The notes under the pieces: generated by a model | Seen by the model: only the letters and a program-made list of their open reading frames with translations | The model's database searches: none | Told to the model about the DNA's origin: nothing | Shown here: one piece after another, positions 35,171 to 41,059 of the stretch | Layout of the letters: each line of letters starts with the position of its first letter | How positions within the stretch are numbered: the first letter of the stretch is position 1 | Assembly (NCBI GenBank): GCA_902800055.1 | Contig: CADCCW010000028.1 | Span: 1 to 41,059 of the forward strand | DNA length: 41,059 nt | Reading direction: 5' to 3' | Origin: an uncultured bacterium | GTDB lineage: Bacteria; Verrucomicrobiota; Kiritimatiellia; RFP12; UBA1067 | Made by a program: the position numbers and the translations under genes

Positions 35171-36124
35171 CTAGAGCGAGATCGCCAGGGCGAGGCCGGC
35201 GACGAAGTTCCAGCTGTCGTCCCAGGAGCCGGTCGCCTCGTAGTCGCGGGAGGCGTCGCGGATCTTGCGGTCGAACAGGAAGTCGGAGTAGCCGACGTAG
35301 CCGCTGAGCGAGACGTTGTCGCAGATGTTCCAGCCGAGCTCGAGCTTGATCATGGTGTCCATGAGTCCAGCGTGGTTGAGCGGCTCGCCGTCTTCCTTTG
35401 TCGCGTACGCCTTCACGCGCTGGCCGTTGCCGAAGCCCTGGGCGATCGACGGCCGCAGCGTCAGGGTGTCGTCTTCCTCGCCGAGCAGGTTGAAGGTGTG
35501 GCCGATCTCGAGGTTGAGGTAGGTGCCGTCGTCGCGCATGATGTCGCGCTCGTAGAGGAACTTGGGCTCCAGCCAGAGGTCGGGCAGCCCCAGCTCCAGC
35601 GTGATGAACTGCGTGTCCTCGGCGATGGAGGTGTCCCAGCCGTTCTCGTACTCGTTCAGCGCCGCCTTGTTCTTGGAGTTCGGGTGGAACTCGTAGTCGT
35701 AGCCGAGGGCGAACTCGATCGTGGTGGGGAGCCACTCGAAGTCCTCCGGCGAGAAGGCGTGGCCGAGGGTGACGGTCGGGTGCAGCTCGGTGTACTTGAA
35801 CTGGCGGTTCGTGTAGCCGGCGCGGTTGCCGTACTTCGTGAGGTCGAAGATCGCGTTCACGCCGAACGTCAGCCAGTCGAAGAAGGTGATCTCGCCGGCG
35901 GGCGTCAGGATCGGCGCCTTGTTGTCGACGAAGCCGTAGCTGAGGTACTTCGAGTCGAACGCGAGCGACGCCTCGGCGGAGACGATCGGGGTTTCGTTGA
36001 AGGAGACGCCCTCGCCTGGCGTGTACGACCAGCCCTCGGTCTTTTCCTCGGTCGTTTCCTCGTCTGCGAACGCGGCGCCGCAGATGGCCGCCGCGAGCGC
36101 GAGCATGATGGTCTTGGTTTTCAT
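35171..36124 (-). CDS. Outer-membrane beta-barrel protein (porin-like)
   Basis: A 317-residue exported protein: signal peptide MKTKTIMLALAAAICGAAFA, then an acidic linker (DEETTEEKTEG). The body is made of alternating polar and aromatic strands (VSAEASLAFDSKYLSYGFVDNKAPILT; EFALGYDYEFHP; VSLSGYVGYSDFLFDRKIRD) ending in a hydrophobic strand LALAISL. This resembles TorF/MtrB-type or short porin-like barrels of Gram-negative bacteria. AGGAAAGG lies about 12 nt before the ATG. It converges with pheA (10-nt gap). Function is not known. Confidence 0.8.
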   Translation of the reverse strand: MKTKTIMLALAAAICGAAFADEETTEEKTEGWSYTPGEGVSFNETPIVSAEASLAFDSKYLSYGFVDNKAPILTPAGEITFFDWLTFGVNAIFDLTKYGNRAGYTNRQFKYTELHPTVTLGHAFSPEDFEWLPTTIEFALGYDYEFHPNSKNKAALNEYENGWDTSIAEDTQFITLELGLPDLWLEPKFLYERDIMRDDGTYLNLEIGHTFNLLGEEDDTLTLRPSIAQGFGNGQRVKAYATKEDGEPLNHAGLMDTMIKLELGWNICDNVSLSGYVGYSDFLFDRKIRDASRDYEATGSWDDSWNFVAGLALAISL

Positions 36125-36173
36125 TGTTTGGTTTTGCCTTTCCTTGTTTGTTGTGGTATGTTGGAAATTGGTT

Positions 36174-36526
36174 CTTCAAAGAATGTTAGTGGAAGTGCCG
36201 ACAGCATAGTGTATGAAACTCCGATCCGTGGGGCTCTCGCTACCGCTCCGCAGAATGTGCTTTGCTTCGCGCATGCATTCGTCCTCCACGGCCGTGCTTG
36301 CCATGTTTTATATCTGCGGCTTCGCCGCAGGGTGGGGACTGGTTCGGGGGTCTGGGGGCTTGCCCCCAGATAAAAAACCTTTGCGTCCTTTGCGGCTGAC
36401 AAAAACCACCGTAGACCTGAATCGGGGTTGCGAGATGCGGAGCTACGGAGCGGTAGCGGGAGTCCCAACCATCGGAGTTTCAAACTAATACGATCTGATA
36501 GCATTTTCCACTAAAAACTTCAAAGA
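36174..36526. mobile_element. MITE-like element with inverted ends and 9-bp direct repeats
   Basis: The element at 36183-36517 is flanked by CTTCAAAGA (36174-36182 and 36518-36526), a likely target duplication. Its ends are imperfect inverted repeats of about 70 bp: outer TTAGTGGAA (36186-36194) against TTCCACTAA (36506-36514), TGAAACTCCGAT near 36213 against its complement near 36471, and GCTACCGCTCCG near 36239 against its complement near 36444. Inside are hairpins at 36314-36330 (CTGCGGC/GCCGCAG) and 36351-36370 (TCTGGGGGC/GCCCCCAGA). There is no transposase, so it is non-autonomous. It fills most of the 411-bp gap between the barrel gene and the feo operon; no gene is seen in that gap. 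Confidence 0.75.
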
Positions 36527-36535
36527 GCCTGTAAA

Positions 36536-36724
36536 TCAGTCCTTCACCGCCTTCGGCGAGGCGTTGTCGTGTCCCTCCGCGCCGCCGCAGCAGCCGCAGC
36601 CGCATCCGCACGACTTCCGCGTCCCGCCGCATTCGCACGGCGCGCCTTTCCTCAGGACGCGCCAGACGGCGAGCGCGGCGAATGCGACGACGGCGGCGAG
36701 GACGATGGCGGACGCCGCGTTCAT
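36536..36724 (-). CDS. FeoB-associated Cys-rich membrane protein
   Basis: A 62-residue protein: an N-terminal transmembrane helix (SAIVLAAVVAFAALAVWRVL) followed by CECGGTRKSCGCGCGCCGG, eight cysteines within 18 residues. This matches the small FeoB-associated Cys-rich family that often follows feoB and is thought to help with ferrous iron or the transporter complex. Its ATG overlaps the feoB stop (ATGA), so it is translationally coupled. Confidence 0.88.
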   Translation of the reverse strand: MNAASAIVLAAVVAFAALAVWRVLRKGAPCECGGTRKSCGCGCGCCGGAEGHDNASPKAVKD

Positions 36725-39186
36725 TTTGACGCCTCCTTCCTGGCCGGGCGGAAGATCGCCCAGAGGCAGAAGAGGTCGACGACGACGGCGAGCGCGGTCC
36801 AGACCCCGAAGCCGCCGCCGGCGAAGAGCACGCCGAGGCGGTAGACGCTCAGCGCCAGGGCGTATCCGACGAAGAGCTGGAAGCCGACCGCGAACCAGCC
36901 CCACTTCTGGGAGCCCATCTCGCGGAACGTCACCGCGATCGCCACCATGCACGGCGGCACGAAGAGGTTGAACACCATGAAGGAGAGGGCCGCGAGCTTC
37001 GGGAAGTCGCTCACCGCGCCGAACAGCGCCTGGATGTGCGAGCCGGTGGTCGAGCCGTCCATGTTCGCCGCGACGAGGCCCAGGGTGGCGGTCGCCTGCT
37101 CCTTGGCGATCTCCGCGGAGACCGACGCCGCCGCGCCCTGCCAGGAGCCGAAGCCGAGCGGCTCGAAGAACCACGCGATCCAGCTGCCGAGGTCGTGGAG
37201 GATGGACTTCTCGATCTCCTCGTCCGCCAGCAGGTTGAGCGACCAGTCGAAGTGCATCACGAACCACAGGAACACACACGCCGGGAAGATTATGAGCCCC
37301 GCCTTGAGGATGTAGCCCTTGAGCCGGTTCCAGGTGTGGTGCCAGACGCCGGAGACAGTCGGCGGATGGTAGGCGGGGAGCTCCAGCACGAACGACGCCG
37401 CCTCGTCCTTGAACAGCCGCGTCTTCTTCAGCGCGACGCCGCCGAGGATGATGATTGCGATTCCGACGACGTCCATGAGCGCCGCCACGTACCACTGCTC
37501 GCGGAAGAACAGCGCCGCGAACATGGCGATGATCACCGTCTTCGCGCCGCAGGGGATGAACGTGGCGAGGATGGTCGTCATCCGTCGCGCGCGCTCGTTC
37601 TCGATCGTGCGCGTGGCCATGACCGCGGGGACGCCGCAGCCCTTGCCGATGAGGATCGGGATGAACGACTTGCCGGAGAGCCCGAACTTGCGGAAGATGC
37701 GGTCCATGATGAACGCCACCCGCGCCATGTAGCCGCAGTCCTCGAGGAACGCGAGGAAGAGGAACACGATGAAGATGACGGGCACGAAGCCGAGCACCGT
37801 CGCGACGCCGCCCCACGCGCCGTCCACGACCAGGCTCTTCACCGTGTCGCTTACGCCGGAACGCTCCAGCGCGCCGGTGATGAGCGCGCCGATGCCGGGC
37901 ACCCACACGCCGAACTGCGAGGGATCCGGCTCCTCGGCCTCCTTCGCGGCGTTGTACGCCGCCTCGTCGACATCCCATTCATCGGACGCCTCGCCGGTCT
38001 CCTCGTCCTCGATCGACGCCTTCTTCTCGCCCGCCTCCCAGGCCTGGACCGTCGCCTCGGCCTTGGCGAACTCCTCCTGCGCGTCCTCGAACTCCATGCC
38101 CTTGTACCTGCCTTCCTCGCGGCATTCGTGCGTGGTGAAGGGGAGGTGCCAGCCGTCGGCGAGGAAGCCGTCGTTCGCCCAGTCGGTGAGCAGCGTCCCG
38201 GGGCCGTTCTCGGCCACCGCGAGCCACCACATGGCGCAGAGCGAGAGGATGAAGATCGGGATCGCCCAGATGCGGTGGGTGACGACCTTGTCGATCCGGT
38301 CGGAGAGCGTCGCCTTGCCCTTGCGCTTCTCGTTCAGCGCGAGCGACTTGTCCATCAGGCGCTGGATGAAGTCGTAGCGCTGGTTGGTGATGATCGACTC
38401 CGCGTCGTCGCCGAGCTCCTTCTCGCAGTCGCGGATGTGCTCCTCGATGTGCTTCATCTCGCCGACGCCGAGCCCGAGGCGGTTGATGATTTCGCGGTCG
38501 CGCTCGAAGACCTTGATCGCGTACCAGCGGATCGAGCGGAGCGGCACCTTGCCCTGGATCGACTCCTCGATGTGGGCGATGGCGTGCTCGACCGAGCCCG
38601 TGAACACGTGTGGGACTTCAGGAGCTCTGCGCAATCCTCTCCGTTCCCCGTTCCCTCTTCCCTCTTCCCTCTTCCCTATTCCCTGTTCCCCACACTTCGC
38701 CATCGCCACCGCCTTCTCGGCGGCCTCCTGGCCGCCCTCGTTCTTCAGCGCCGAGATGCCGACGACCTCGCAGCGCAGCGCCTTCGCGATCTTCTCGAAG
38801 TCGATCTTGTCGCCGTTCTTCCTCACGACGTCCATCATGTTGACGGCCATCACCATCGGCAGGCCGAGCTCTGCGAGCTGCGTCGAGAGGTAGAGGTTGC
38901 GCTCGATGTTGGTGCCGTCCACGATGTTGAGGATCGCGTCCGGACCCTCTTCCACCAGGAACTGCCGCGACACCTTCTCCTCGGCCGAGTAGGGGGAGAG
39001 GGAGTAGATGCCGGGCAGGTCCTGGATCACGACCTCCCTGTGGCCGGCGAGGATGCCGTCCTTCTTCTCCACCGTGACGCCGGGCCAGTTGCCGACGTAC
39101 TGCTCCGAGCCGGTAAGCGCGTTGAAGAGCGTCGTCTTGCCGCTGTTCGGGTTGCCCGCGAGGGCGATCTTTATGCTGTTAGCCAT
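36721..39186 (-). CDS. feoB: Ferrous iron transport protein B, with repeat-encoded and acidic insertions
   Basis: An 821-residue inner-membrane Fe(II) transporter with an N-terminal GTPase. G1 is GNPNSGKTTLFNALTG, G3 DLPGIYSLSPYS, G4 NMMD and G5 SALKNEG; membrane signatures are GKGCGVPAVMATRTIENERARRMT and FIPCGAKT. I choose the ATG at 39186 because AAAGGAG lies 7 nt upstream; the longer frame to 39204 begins before that SD. Two oddities: residues about 166-182 (EQGIGKREEGRGNGER) come from a G-rich heptad repeat, and an acidic stretch of about 100 residues (about 325-435) sits in the first periplasmic loop. Core motifs are intact, so it is probably functional. Confidence 0.94.
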   Translation of the reverse strand: MANSIKIALAGNPNSGKTTLFNALTGSEQYVGNWPGVTVEKKDGILAGHREVVIQDLPGIYSLSPYSAEEKVSRQFLVEEGPDAILNIVDGTNIERNLYLSTQLAELGLPMVMAVNMMDVVRKNGDKIDFEKIAKALRCEVVGISALKNEGGQEAAEKAVAMAKCGEQGIGKREEGRGNGERRGLRRAPEVPHVFTGSVEHAIAHIEESIQGKVPLRSIRWYAIKVFERDREIINRLGLGVGEMKHIEEHIRDCEKELGDDAESIITNQRYDFIQRLMDKSLALNEKRKGKATLSDRIDKVVTHRIWAIPIFILSLCAMWWLAVAENGPGTLLTDWANDGFLADGWHLPFTTHECREEGRYKGMEFEDAQEEFAKAEATVQAWEAGEKKASIEDEETGEASDEWDVDEAAYNAAKEAEEPDPSQFGVWVPGIGALITGALERSGVSDTVKSLVVDGAWGGVATVLGFVPVIFIVFLFLAFLEDCGYMARVAFIMDRIFRKFGLSGKSFIPILIGKGCGVPAVMATRTIENERARRMTTILATFIPCGAKTVIIAMFAALFFREQWYVAALMDVVGIAIIILGGVALKKTRLFKDEAASFVLELPAYHPPTVSGVWHHTWNRLKGYILKAGLIIFPACVFLWFVMHFDWSLNLLADEEIEKSILHDLGSWIAWFFEPLGFGSWQGAAASVSAEIAKEQATATLGLVAANMDGSTTGSHIQALFGAVSDFPKLAALSFMVFNLFVPPCMVAIAVTFREMGSQKWGWFAVGFQLFVGYALALSVYRLGVLFAGGGFGVWTALAVVVDLFCLWAIFRPARKEASK
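38641..38691 (-). repeat. G-rich heptad repeat inside feoB
   Basis: On the - (coding) strand there are seven heptads of pattern (A/G)GGGAA(C/T/G). They read in frame as an Arg/Gly/Glu-rich stretch between the GTPase domain and the following helix. The GGG(G) runs spaced by 3-4 nt could form a G-quadruplex in the mRNA. Confidence 0.85.
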
Positions 39187-39215
39187 GTCTAATCTCCTTT
39201 GCAAAAAAATTTAGG

Positions 39216-39434
39216 TCAGACGGCCTCGATCTCGATCTCCTGCGCCGTCGCCTCGTTGACGGCGATGCGGCTTTCGTGGACTGCGAGAATCATGTTGCCG
39301 TAGGACGCGCCTACCACCCTCACGACCGTCCCCGCCACGAACCCGAGCGCGCCGAGGTGGTGTTTCACGGCGTCGTCGCCGGACACGCGGACCAGCCGCG
39401 CGCGCTCGCCTTCCTTTAGTGTTGCCAATGTCAT
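39216..39434 (-). CDS. feoA: Ferrous iron transport protein A
   Basis: A 72-residue SH3-like cytoplasmic protein that binds and regulates FeoB. The pattern LKEGERARLVRVSGDDAVKHHLGALGFVAGTVVRVVG and the C-terminal ESRIAVNEATAQEIEIE are standard FeoA. It is separated from feoB by 29 nt and has a GGGAGAAAGG purine-rich SD. It is the first gene of feoA-feoB-Cys-rich protein and sits under an iron-repressor-like operator. Confidence 0.93.
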   Translation of the reverse strand: MTLATLKEGERARLVRVSGDDAVKHHLGALGFVAGTVVRVVGASYGNMILAVHESRIAVNEATAQEIEIEAV

Positions 39435-39475
39435 TTTTCGGCCTTTCTCCCTTGCCTTTCGCCGGGGCAGAACCC

Positions 39476-39529
39476 ATTAGTCCCGGCTAACTTGCGCGTA
39501 GTATACCATAATTAGCCTCGACTAATCAA
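39476..39529 (-). promoter_or_regulatory. feo promoter with two TTAGYC-N2-GRCTAA operators
   Basis: On the - strand the -35 is TTGATT (39529-39524), the spacer is 18 nt, and the -10 is TATACT (39505-39500) in the extended form TGGTATACT. Two 14-bp palindromes flank the -10: TTAGCCTCGACTAA at 39512-39525 (over the -35/spacer) and TTAGTCCCGGCTAA at 39477-39490 (just past the start). The half-site TTAG(C/T)C resembles DtxR/IdeR/MntR-family boxes. Binding at both would block RNA polymerase. Confidence 0.75.
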
Positions 39530-39550
39530 GGGGGGTGGGTAAGATTTTTT

Positions 39551-39559
39551 TGGTATAAT
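39551..39559 (+). promoter_or_regulatory. Extended -10 promoter of tRNA-Val
   Basis: TGGTATAAT with TATAAT at 39554-39559; the tRNA begins 14 nt later. It diverges from the feo promoter. No clear -35. Confidence 0.7.
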
Positions 39560-39573
39560 ACACAAACCTTCAC

Positions 39574-39650
39574 GGACGATTAGCTCAGTTGGTTAGAGCA
39601 GGACCTTTACACGGTCAAGGTCGGGGGTTCGAGTCCCTCATCGTCCACCA
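39574..39650 (+). tRNA. tRNA-Val (anticodon UAC)
   Basis: A 77-nt cloverleaf with encoded CCA. The acceptor GGACGAT pairs with ATCGTCC; the anticodon loop TTTACAC gives UAC. The T arm is GGGGG TTCGAGT CCCTC. One mismatch (G27-A43) tops the anticodon stem. The end is 10 nt from the convergent umuC stop. Confidence 0.96.
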
Positions 39651-39660
39651 CTGTTCTGCC

Positions 39661-40980
39661 TTAGCGGACAGTCATTAGTTCGTCCCAGCGGGTGGTGGTG
39701 CGCTTGGAGACCTTCGAGCGCTTCGTGTGCCAGGTGCGCGGTCCGATGCCTTCGGCGGCGGAGAACACCTTGCTTTTGCCATAGCGGGCGTTGAGGGCAT
39801 CGATAGTGGCGTATAGGGGGGAACGGGAAACGGGGAATGGGGAACGGGAATCCCCAAACAACTCCATCTGGTGTGGTGTTTCCGGCTTTTCGATGCCGAA
39901 GAACACGATTCCGGTCTTGCGATATCGTGTTCCCGGCAGAAACAGCGCCGGCAATTCCGGGCGGATTGCGTCGAGCATTGCGTTGGTGGCGTCGGTCGGC
40001 GCGGGGAACATCACCGTCCGCACGAGACAGTCTCCGCACTCCTCTGGCGACCGCTTGGGGGATGTTCCTCCGGAGCGGAATATCTGGGCATAGACGTTGC
40101 AGCCAGCGGCAAGCAGGCCGTGCTGCCGGAGCTTCGCTGCCGCCTGTGCGGTGAACGAGGCGAGAGACTCCGAGATGCCGTCTAGGGTCGTCACCGGCTC
40201 GCCGAACGAGCGGGAGCAGCTTACGCTGTCCGGGTCTGCGTCGTAGTCGCGGTCGTCCTTGCACGGAGTGCCGCGAAGTTCGGTCGCGGTGCGCAGCAGC
40301 GTCACGCCGCCGATGCCGCGGATTACGTCGTCTGGCGCGTCGCGCAGGTCCTTTGCCGTGAAGATGTGCTCTGCTCGGAGTTGTGGCGCGAGCCGACGCC
40401 CGACGCCCCATACTTCGCCCGCGGACAGTCCGGCGAGGATTTCCGTCGGGTCGTCCGGCAGGAGGAACACGCCTTCGGGGCGCTTCTTGCCGATGTGGTT
40501 GGCGATCTTGGCGAGGGTCTTGGTGGGCGCGAAGCCAATGCCGCAGGGAATGCCGACCCAGCGAAGTATCTTGCTTCTGAGCCTTCGGCCATAGGCAAGA
40601 TATGGGGAATGGGGAACGGGGAACGGGGAATCGGGGGCGGGGAGCGCTTCCAGAGATGGAGGCGTTATGAATGCCTCGTCGATGGAATACTGCTCCACGT
40701 CCACGGCTTCCTCGCGCAGGATGGAGATGATGCGGCGCGACATATCGCCGTAGAGTTCGTAGTTGGACGAGCAGAAGCACAGTTCGCCGGTTGCCTCGCG
40801 GTGCTTGAGCTGGAAGTAGGGCGTGCCCATCGGGATGCCGAGCGCCTTGAACTCGTTTGATCGGGAGACGCAGCATCCGTCGTTGTTGGAGAGGACGGCC
40901 ACCGGGCGTCCCACGAGGCGGCGGTTGAACACGCGCTCGCAGGACACGAAGAAGTTGTTTCCGTCCACCAGCCCGATCAT
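39661..40980 (-). CDS. umuC: DNA polymerase V catalytic subunit, with two repeat-encoded insertions
   Basis: A 439-residue Y-family translesion polymerase. MIGLVDGNNFFVSCERVF has catalytic Asp 6; YSIDEAF has D101/E102; SNNDGCCVSRSNEFKALGIPMG and GIGFAPTKTLAKIANHIGKK mark the UmuC branch. The ATG overlaps the umuD stop (ATGA) and follows a GGGGAAGAG SD. Residues 114-127 (PAPDSPFPVPHSPY) and about 376-389 (DSRSPFPVSRSPL) are translated G-rich heptad repeats, one between palm strand and helix, the other in the C-terminal region. The catalytic core is unbroken. Expected control is SOS/LexA, but the promoter is outside the window. Confidence 0.94.
   Translation of the reverse strand: MIGLVDGNNFFVSCERVFNRRLVGRPVAVLSNNDGCCVSRSNEFKALGIPMGTPYFQLKHREATGELCFCSSNYELYGDMSRRIISILREEAVDVEQYSIDEAFITPPSLEALPAPDSPFPVPHSPYLAYGRRLRSKILRWVGIPCGIGFAPTKTLAKIANHIGKKRPEGVFLLPDDPTEILAGLSAGEVWGVGRRLAPQLRAEHIFTAKDLRDAPDDVIRGIGGVTLLRTATELRGTPCKDDRDYDADPDSVSCSRSFGEPVTTLDGISESLASFTAQAAAKLRQHGLLAAGCNVYAQIFRSGGTSPKRSPEECGDCLVRTVMFPAPTDATNAMLDAIRPELPALFLPGTRYRKTGIVFFGIEKPETPHQMELFGDSRSPFPVSRSPLYATIDALNARYGKSKVFSAAEGIGPRTWHTKRSKVSKRTTTRWDELMTVR
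39815..39854 (+). repeat. G-rich heptad repeat in umuC (C-terminal copy)
   Basis: On the + strand, runs of GGGG(A)AC/GGGAA(A/T) units, opposite in orientation to the umuC coding strand, so the gene reads C-rich codons (Ser/Pro/Phe). Same family as the arrays at 38641 and 40603. Confidence 0.8.
40603..40641 (+). repeat. G-rich heptad repeat in umuC (N-terminal copy)
   Basis: GGGGAAT, GGGGAAC, GGGGAAC, GGGGAAT then a degenerate CGGGGGC. Four G4 runs spaced by 3 nt make an excellent G-quadruplex motif on the template strand. The coding strand reads PDSPFPVPHSPY. Confidence 0.85.
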
Positions 40981-41059
40981 CTCTTCCCCGCGAATCTGTG
41001 TATGCAGGCCGTTACCTTGCCGAAGTAGTCCAGCTCCTGTCCGGCGCGGAGGCGGATGA
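40977..41059 (-). CDS. umuD: UmuD-like protein, C-terminal end (partial)
   Basis: The frame ending in the ATGA shared with umuC encodes IRLRAGQELDYFGKVTACIH and then RFAGKR, matching the last strands of the LexA/UmuD peptidase fold, which end in an (E/Q)-L-(E/D)-(I/Y)-(W/F)-G-x-V motif. Only 26 residues are visible; the Ser/Lys catalytic residues are outside the window. Its position directly before umuC supports the call. Confidence 0.8.
   Translation of the reverse strand, partial: IRLRAGQELDYFGKVTACIHRFAGKR

Noticed and set aside
36314..36375. Two perfect hairpins followed by ATAAAAAA that look like terminators.
   Set aside because: The A-run follows on the + strand, where no gene needs ending. 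On the - strand the T-run comes before the hairpin. They fit better as internal structure of the MITE-like element.
39187..39204. A longer feoB start adding six residues (MQRRLD).
   Set aside because: It begins upstream of the AAAGGAG that serves the ATG at 39186, and FeoB proteins normally begin a few residues before the G1 motif.

Overview
The window is about 41 kb of GC-rich bacterial DNA with tightly packed genes. Most genes are on the + strand up to 35.2 kb and on the - strand after that. Several features point to the Kiritimatiellota/Lentisphaerae/Verrucomicrobiota (PVC) group, probably an anaerobic gut or rumen lineage. These are a GH10 xylanase, a very large secreted LamG/DUF2341 protein, a feoAB ferrous-iron system with its Cys-rich partner, and short G-rich and CTCTGTG-type repeats of a kind seen in environmental PVC genomes. 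The phylum is an inference from gene content, not a phylogenetic result.

Layout. 1-2131: GH10 xylanase (5' end outside the window) and an EamA-type transporter. 2182-3774: LMW phosphatase plus YfcE-like phosphodiesterase, convergent with a HAD hydrolase. 3832-10322: a promoter and tRNA-Ala(GGC) head a co-directional run of a sodium:solute symporter, a small secreted protein, an AMP-forming ligase, ilvB, ilvN and a Nudix hydrolase. 10381-12072: secreted TIM-barrel, glycoside-hydrolase-like protein. 12128-16086: mazG, an in-frame ispH-uppS fusion and a TMTC-like membrane protein. 16143-21648: pyrH, frr, a Pro/Ala-rich tail-anchored protein and a three-gene ABC-2 exporter. 21685-27617: a 1957-residue secreted modular protein. 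27678-35160: an aromatic amino-acid operon, trpL-trpE-trpGD-trpC-trpB-trpA-trpF-pheA, with a readable attenuator. 35171-36124: beta-barrel outer-membrane protein (-). 36174-36526: a MITE-like element with inverted ends and a 9-bp direct repeat. 36536-39434: feoA-feoB-Cys-rich protein (-) under a double palindromic operator. 39551-39650: tRNA-Val(UAC). 39661-41059: umuC and the end of umuD (-).

Four signals stand out. (1) IspH and UppS, two enzymes of the isoprenoid-to-carrier-lipid route, are joined in one reading frame with an internal SD/ATG at the junction. (2) The operon making Trp and ending in pheA (Phe) has a 19-residue leader peptide carrying three Trp, three Phe and one Tyr codons, followed by a clear terminator/antiterminator. 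(3) An extended -10 motif, TGGTATAATACGCC-like, lies 7-8 nt before several start codons, which implies leaderless mRNAs for first genes, whereas operon-internal genes have ordinary Shine-Dalgarno sites. (4) Short repeats have entered coding regions: G-rich heptads in frame in feoB and twice in umuC, and an octamer array that now forms the end of trpC.
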